Shown here one piece after another: positions 6,016-8,073 of a stretch of DNA of 8,073 bases; position 1 is the stretch's first letter, and every line of letters starts with the position of its first letter. This DNA is from Acidimicrobiia bacterium (GTDB lineage: Bacteria > Actinomycetota > Acidimicrobiia > Acidimicrobiales > Acidimicrobilacustridaceae): assembly GCA_018882825.1 (NCBI GenBank), contig VERC01000102.1:1-8073 (forward strand), given 5' to 3'. The notes under the pieces were generated by a model that ran no database searches, was not told the DNA's origin, and saw only the letters and a program-made list of their open reading frames with translations. Position numbers and translations under genes: made by a program.

Positions 6016-6033
6016 CCGGCGCTCAGACGCCGG
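6016..6033. terminator. GC-rich hairpin at the msrB/cinA convergent junction
   Basis: CCGGCG (6016-6021) and CGCCGG (6028-6033) form a perfect 6-bp stem with the 6-nt loop CTCAGA, identical in potential on both strands. It starts 5 nt after the msrB stop and spans the cinA stop. There is no U-tract; it is a candidate bidirectional terminator, and chance is a real alternative at this GC content. Confidence 0.35.
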
Positions 6034-7261
6034 CCACCAGCCGCTTGCGCAGGTGGTCGAGCACGGTGATCACGCTGAACTGGCGGATCTGCTCGCGGTC
6101 GCCCGGGAAGCGGAGCATCGCCGTCTCGGTCACGCCGTCGACCGTGGAGGCCAGGAACACCGTGCCGGCCGGCACGCCCTCCTGCTCGGCCGGTCCGGCC
6201 ACCCCCGTCACGGCGATGCCGACATCGGACCCCAGCACGCGACACGCGCCCTCACTCATGGCCGCCGCCGCATCGTCGGACACCACCGGACCGACGGGCA
6301 CACCGAGGACGTCGAACTTCACCTCGCTGGCATAGCTCACCACCGAACCGCGCAACACGTCGCTGTACCCGGGCACGGAGACGAGTCGGCTGGCGATGAG
6401 CCCGCCGGAGAGTGACTCGGCCACCCCGAGCGTGAGACGACGGTCGCGCAGCATGCGCAGCACCACCGCCTCCATCGTCTCGTCGTCGTCACTGAACACC
6501 CACGGGCGCAGGATGTCGACGACCTCGGCCACCTCCTCGGCCACCACGGCATCGGCGGCCTCGGCCGTCTCGGCCTTGGCGGTGACCCGCACCTTGAGAC
6601 CCTCGATGCCACTGGCCAGGAAGGCGATGGTGGCCCGACCCGTCCGATCCAACTCGTCGAGTCGGTCGGCCAGCAGTTCGGCGATCCCCGATTCCGAGTG
6701 ACCCCACACACGCACGACGCGACTGCGGATGACCCCGGTGTCGCCGGCCCGACGACGCAGTTCGGGGATCACCGTGCCCGTGATCATCTCGCGCATCTCC
6801 CACGGCACACCCGGGACGGCGAAGATGACCTTGTCGCCCACCGGACACACCAGACCCGGTGCCGTGCCGGGCATCTGGGCGATGCGGGTCGCGCCCACGG
6901 GCACCAGCGCCTGGCGCAGGTTGTTGGCCGGCATGTCGCGGCCTCGACGACCGAAGATCTCGTGCAGTCGCTCGACCACCTCGGGATCCTCCACCAGTTC
7001 CACACCCATCACCTCGGCGATGACGTCACGGGTGAGGTCGTCCTGGGTCGGTCCGAGTCCGCCGCACACGATCACCGCGTCGGCCCGACCGAGCGCGGTC
7101 TCCAGCACGGTCCGGATGCGGTCGCGGTTGTCCCCGACCTTCACCTGCAGATACGAGTCGATGCCGGCCAACGCCAGTTGCTCGCCGATCCACGACGAGT
7201 TGGTGTCGACGATCTGTCCCAGCAACAACTCCGTCCCGACGGCGACGACTTCGGCGTTCAT
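6023..7261 (-). CDS. cinA: CinA: nicotinamide-nucleotide amidohydrolase family, two-domain
   Basis: Full-length two-domain CinA of 412 residues. The N-terminal MoaB/MogA-like COG1058 domain has GTELLLGQIVDTNS at 9-22 and GGLGPTQDD at 67-75; in characterised relatives it acts as a dinucleotide pyrophosphatase. The C-terminal PncC-type domain (about 255-412) deamidates NMN to nicotinic acid mononucleotide in NAD salvage; its AESLSGG (281-287) and VTGVAGP (351-357) motifs are present. The first replaces the Cys of the E. coli type ESCTGG by Leu, a substitution I expect in other actinobacteria. The start is set at ATG 7261 because GGGGA (7268-7272) is 6 nt upstream and MNAEVVAVGTELLLG matches the usual N-terminus; ATG 7267 (+2 residues) would touch the GGGGA. 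It follows the LtrA-like gene by 44 bp and is probably co-transcribed with it. A competence role is historical (S. pneumoniae) and not implied here. Confidence 0.95.
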   Translation of the reverse strand: MNAEVVAVGTELLLGQIVDTNSSWIGEQLALAGIDSYLQVKVGDNRDRIRTVLETALGRADAVIVCGGLGPTQDDLTRDVIAEVMGVELVEDPEVVERLHEIFGRRGRDMPANNLRQALVPVGATRIAQMPGTAPGLVCPVGDKVIFAVPGVPWEMREMITGTVIPELRRRAGDTGVIRSRVVRVWGHSESGIAELLADRLDELDRTGRATIAFLASGIEGLKVRVTAKAETAEAADAVVAEEVAEVVDILRPWVFSDDDETMEAVVLRMLRDRRLTLGVAESLSGGLIASRLVSVPGYSDVLRGSVVSYASEVKFDVLGVPVGPVVSDDAAAAMSEGACRVLGSDVGIAVTGVAGPAEQEGVPAGTVFLASTVDGVTETAMLRFPGDREQIRQFSVITVLDHLRKRLVAGV

Positions 7262-7267
7262 GACCAT

Positions 7268-7272
7268 TCCCC
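7268..7272 (-). promoter_or_regulatory. cinA ribosome-binding site
   Basis: GGGGA on the minus strand lies 6 nt before ATG 7261 and directly abuts ATG 7267. The spacing therefore favours 7261. No TANNNT box is seen at leaderless distance, consistent with cinA being read from a transcript that starts upstream. Confidence 0.55.
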
Positions 7273-7305
7273 GTTCACTTTGATTGATGGCTCACGATCG
7301 ACCGT

Positions 7306-8073
7306 TCATCCGGACTGCTCGACGAACAGCGCGGTCCCGGTCGACGGTGCCACGGTGGTGTGAGCCCGGAGGCGTTCACCAACGAAGGCGTTGACGATGC
7401 TGAGCGCGGCGAGGGTCAGCAGGTACATGCCCGGCGTGATGGGCTCGAGGGCGAGGGTGAGCAGCCCGGCGACCAGGGCGAGGGCTGCGGTCCCGGCGTG
7501 CAGGGTGACCATTCCTCCCCGGGGCACCCGTCGATCGAACTCGCCGATGAGCGACAGCCCCAGGTAGATGCCGACATAGGAGACCATCAGCACCACCACG
7601 CCCACCGGGGGCACGGAACCCTCGCCGATCTGCAGGTACTTGGAGATCCCGACGGCGAAACCGACGATGGCGACCTGGAGCACGAGGTGGGCCAGCATCC
7701 ACAGTTCGCCGAACAGGGCCCCGTCGCGGATGCCGGCCTTGGGCACGTCATCGAAGTAGGCGGAGAAGAAGCCGAAGAGCACGACGAACGTGGTGATGAT
7801 GGCGAGGACGTCCCATCCGGTGATGGCCCCGGCGGTGACGACGAGCGCGGTCTTGACGAACGACTCACCCATGACGATGAGGGTGAGCAGGGCTGCCCGC
7901 TCGGAGAGGTGGTGCTCGTCGACCGGCGGGACCGGCAGGCCGCGCACGGTGAGCGACGTGGGCACGACGAGTGCAAGGATGGCGACCCCGTAGAGCACGA
8001 AGTCCGGACCGTTCGGGACGACGATGCCGGCGGCCATGACCAGCCCGGCCAGCACGAGTCGGTTCCGGCGGGC
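7306..8073 (-). CDS. LtrA-family (low temperature requirement A) membrane protein, C-terminal part
   Basis: 255 residues are visible, and the frame stays open to the right edge, so the N-terminus is missing; LtrA proteins are usually about 380-400 residues. The family signature HHLSERAALLTLIVMGES and the later WMLAHLVLQVAIVGFAVG block are present. About seven hydrophobic segments alternate with short loops, and the tail after NAFVGERLR is polar and ends GTALFVEQSG. LtrA was first linked to cold growth in Listeria; its biochemical role is unknown, so none is assigned here. It stops 44 bp before cinA on the same strand, which suggests a shared transcript, but no functional link is evident. A GTG lies within the visible part at 8055, but the frame continues upstream (ARRNRL) and the start is taken to be outside the window. 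Confidence 0.82.
   Translation of the reverse strand, partial: ARRNRLVLAGLVMAAGIVVPNGPDFVLYGVAILALVVPTSLTVRGLPVPPVDEHHLSERAALLTLIVMGESFVKTALVVTAGAITGWDVLAIITTFVVLFGFFSAYFDDVPKAGIRDGALFGELWMLAHLVLQVAIVGFAVGISKYLQIGEGSVPPVGVVVLMVSYVGIYLGLSLIGEFDRRVPRGGMVTLHAGTAALALVAGLLTLALEPITPGMYLLTLAALSIVNAFVGERLRAHTTVAPSTGTALFVEQSG

Noticed and set aside
7314..7332. Imperfect 15-bp palindrome CTGCTCGACGAACAG near the LtrA stop
   Set aside because: It lies inside coding sequence, is too tight to form an RNA hairpin and does not fit the LexA pattern; probably chance.
1..8073. Search for CRISPR, tRNA, insertion sequence, phage, toxin-antitoxin or defence genes
   Set aside because: No repeat-spacer array, cloverleaf, transposase or terminal inverted repeats were seen. 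All long non-shadow frames are accounted for by the genes listed.

Overview
The window is high-GC, densely coded bacterial chromosome. Its gene content and order point to Actinomycetota: cinA, recA, miaB and miaA lie in that order on the minus strand. Start sites of the form TANNNT followed 7-8 nt later by GTG/ATG (leaderless-type), and a recA control region resembling the two-promoter mycobacterial arrangement, fit the same phylum. A deep branch such as Acidimicrobiia is possible, but I cannot prove class level from the sequence alone. I see no mobile element, CRISPR array, tRNA or rRNA, and nothing that looks like a defence island. This is core genome with an unusual regulatory region and two inserted plus-strand genes.

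Layout. Positions 1-679 (minus) hold the 5' three quarters of miaA, cut by the window edge. 676-2163 (minus) is miaB, overlapping miaA by 4 bp (GTGA). 2164-2238 is a compact divergent promoter region. 2239-4179 (plus) encodes a large GT-C-type membrane glycosyltransferase of unknown substrate. It meets recA (4192-5310, minus) tail to tail, 12 bp apart. 5311-5617 is the recA/msrB intergenic control region: a 12-bp tandem repeat in the recA leader, a PafBC-like promoter, a LexA-type promoter with an SOS box in its spacer, a second perfect SOS half-site palindrome upstream, and the msrB -10. 5618-6010 (plus) is msrB, tail to tail with cinA (6023-7261, minus), again 12 bp apart. 7306-8073 (minus) is the C-terminal part of an LtrA-family membrane protein, cut by the right edge and probably co-transcribed with cinA.

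How the genes relate. miaA and miaB perform consecutive steps of ms2i6A37 tRNA modification and are translationally coupled. recA is the DNA-damage recombinase and appears to have two damage-responsive promoters. In many actinobacteria recX follows recA and leads towards miaB-miaA; here that slot holds a convergent membrane glycosyltransferase gene and no recX. cinA (NMN deamidase/pyrophosphatase family), often close to recA, is separated from it by msrB (methionine sulfoxide repair). The most interesting signals are in the recA control region.
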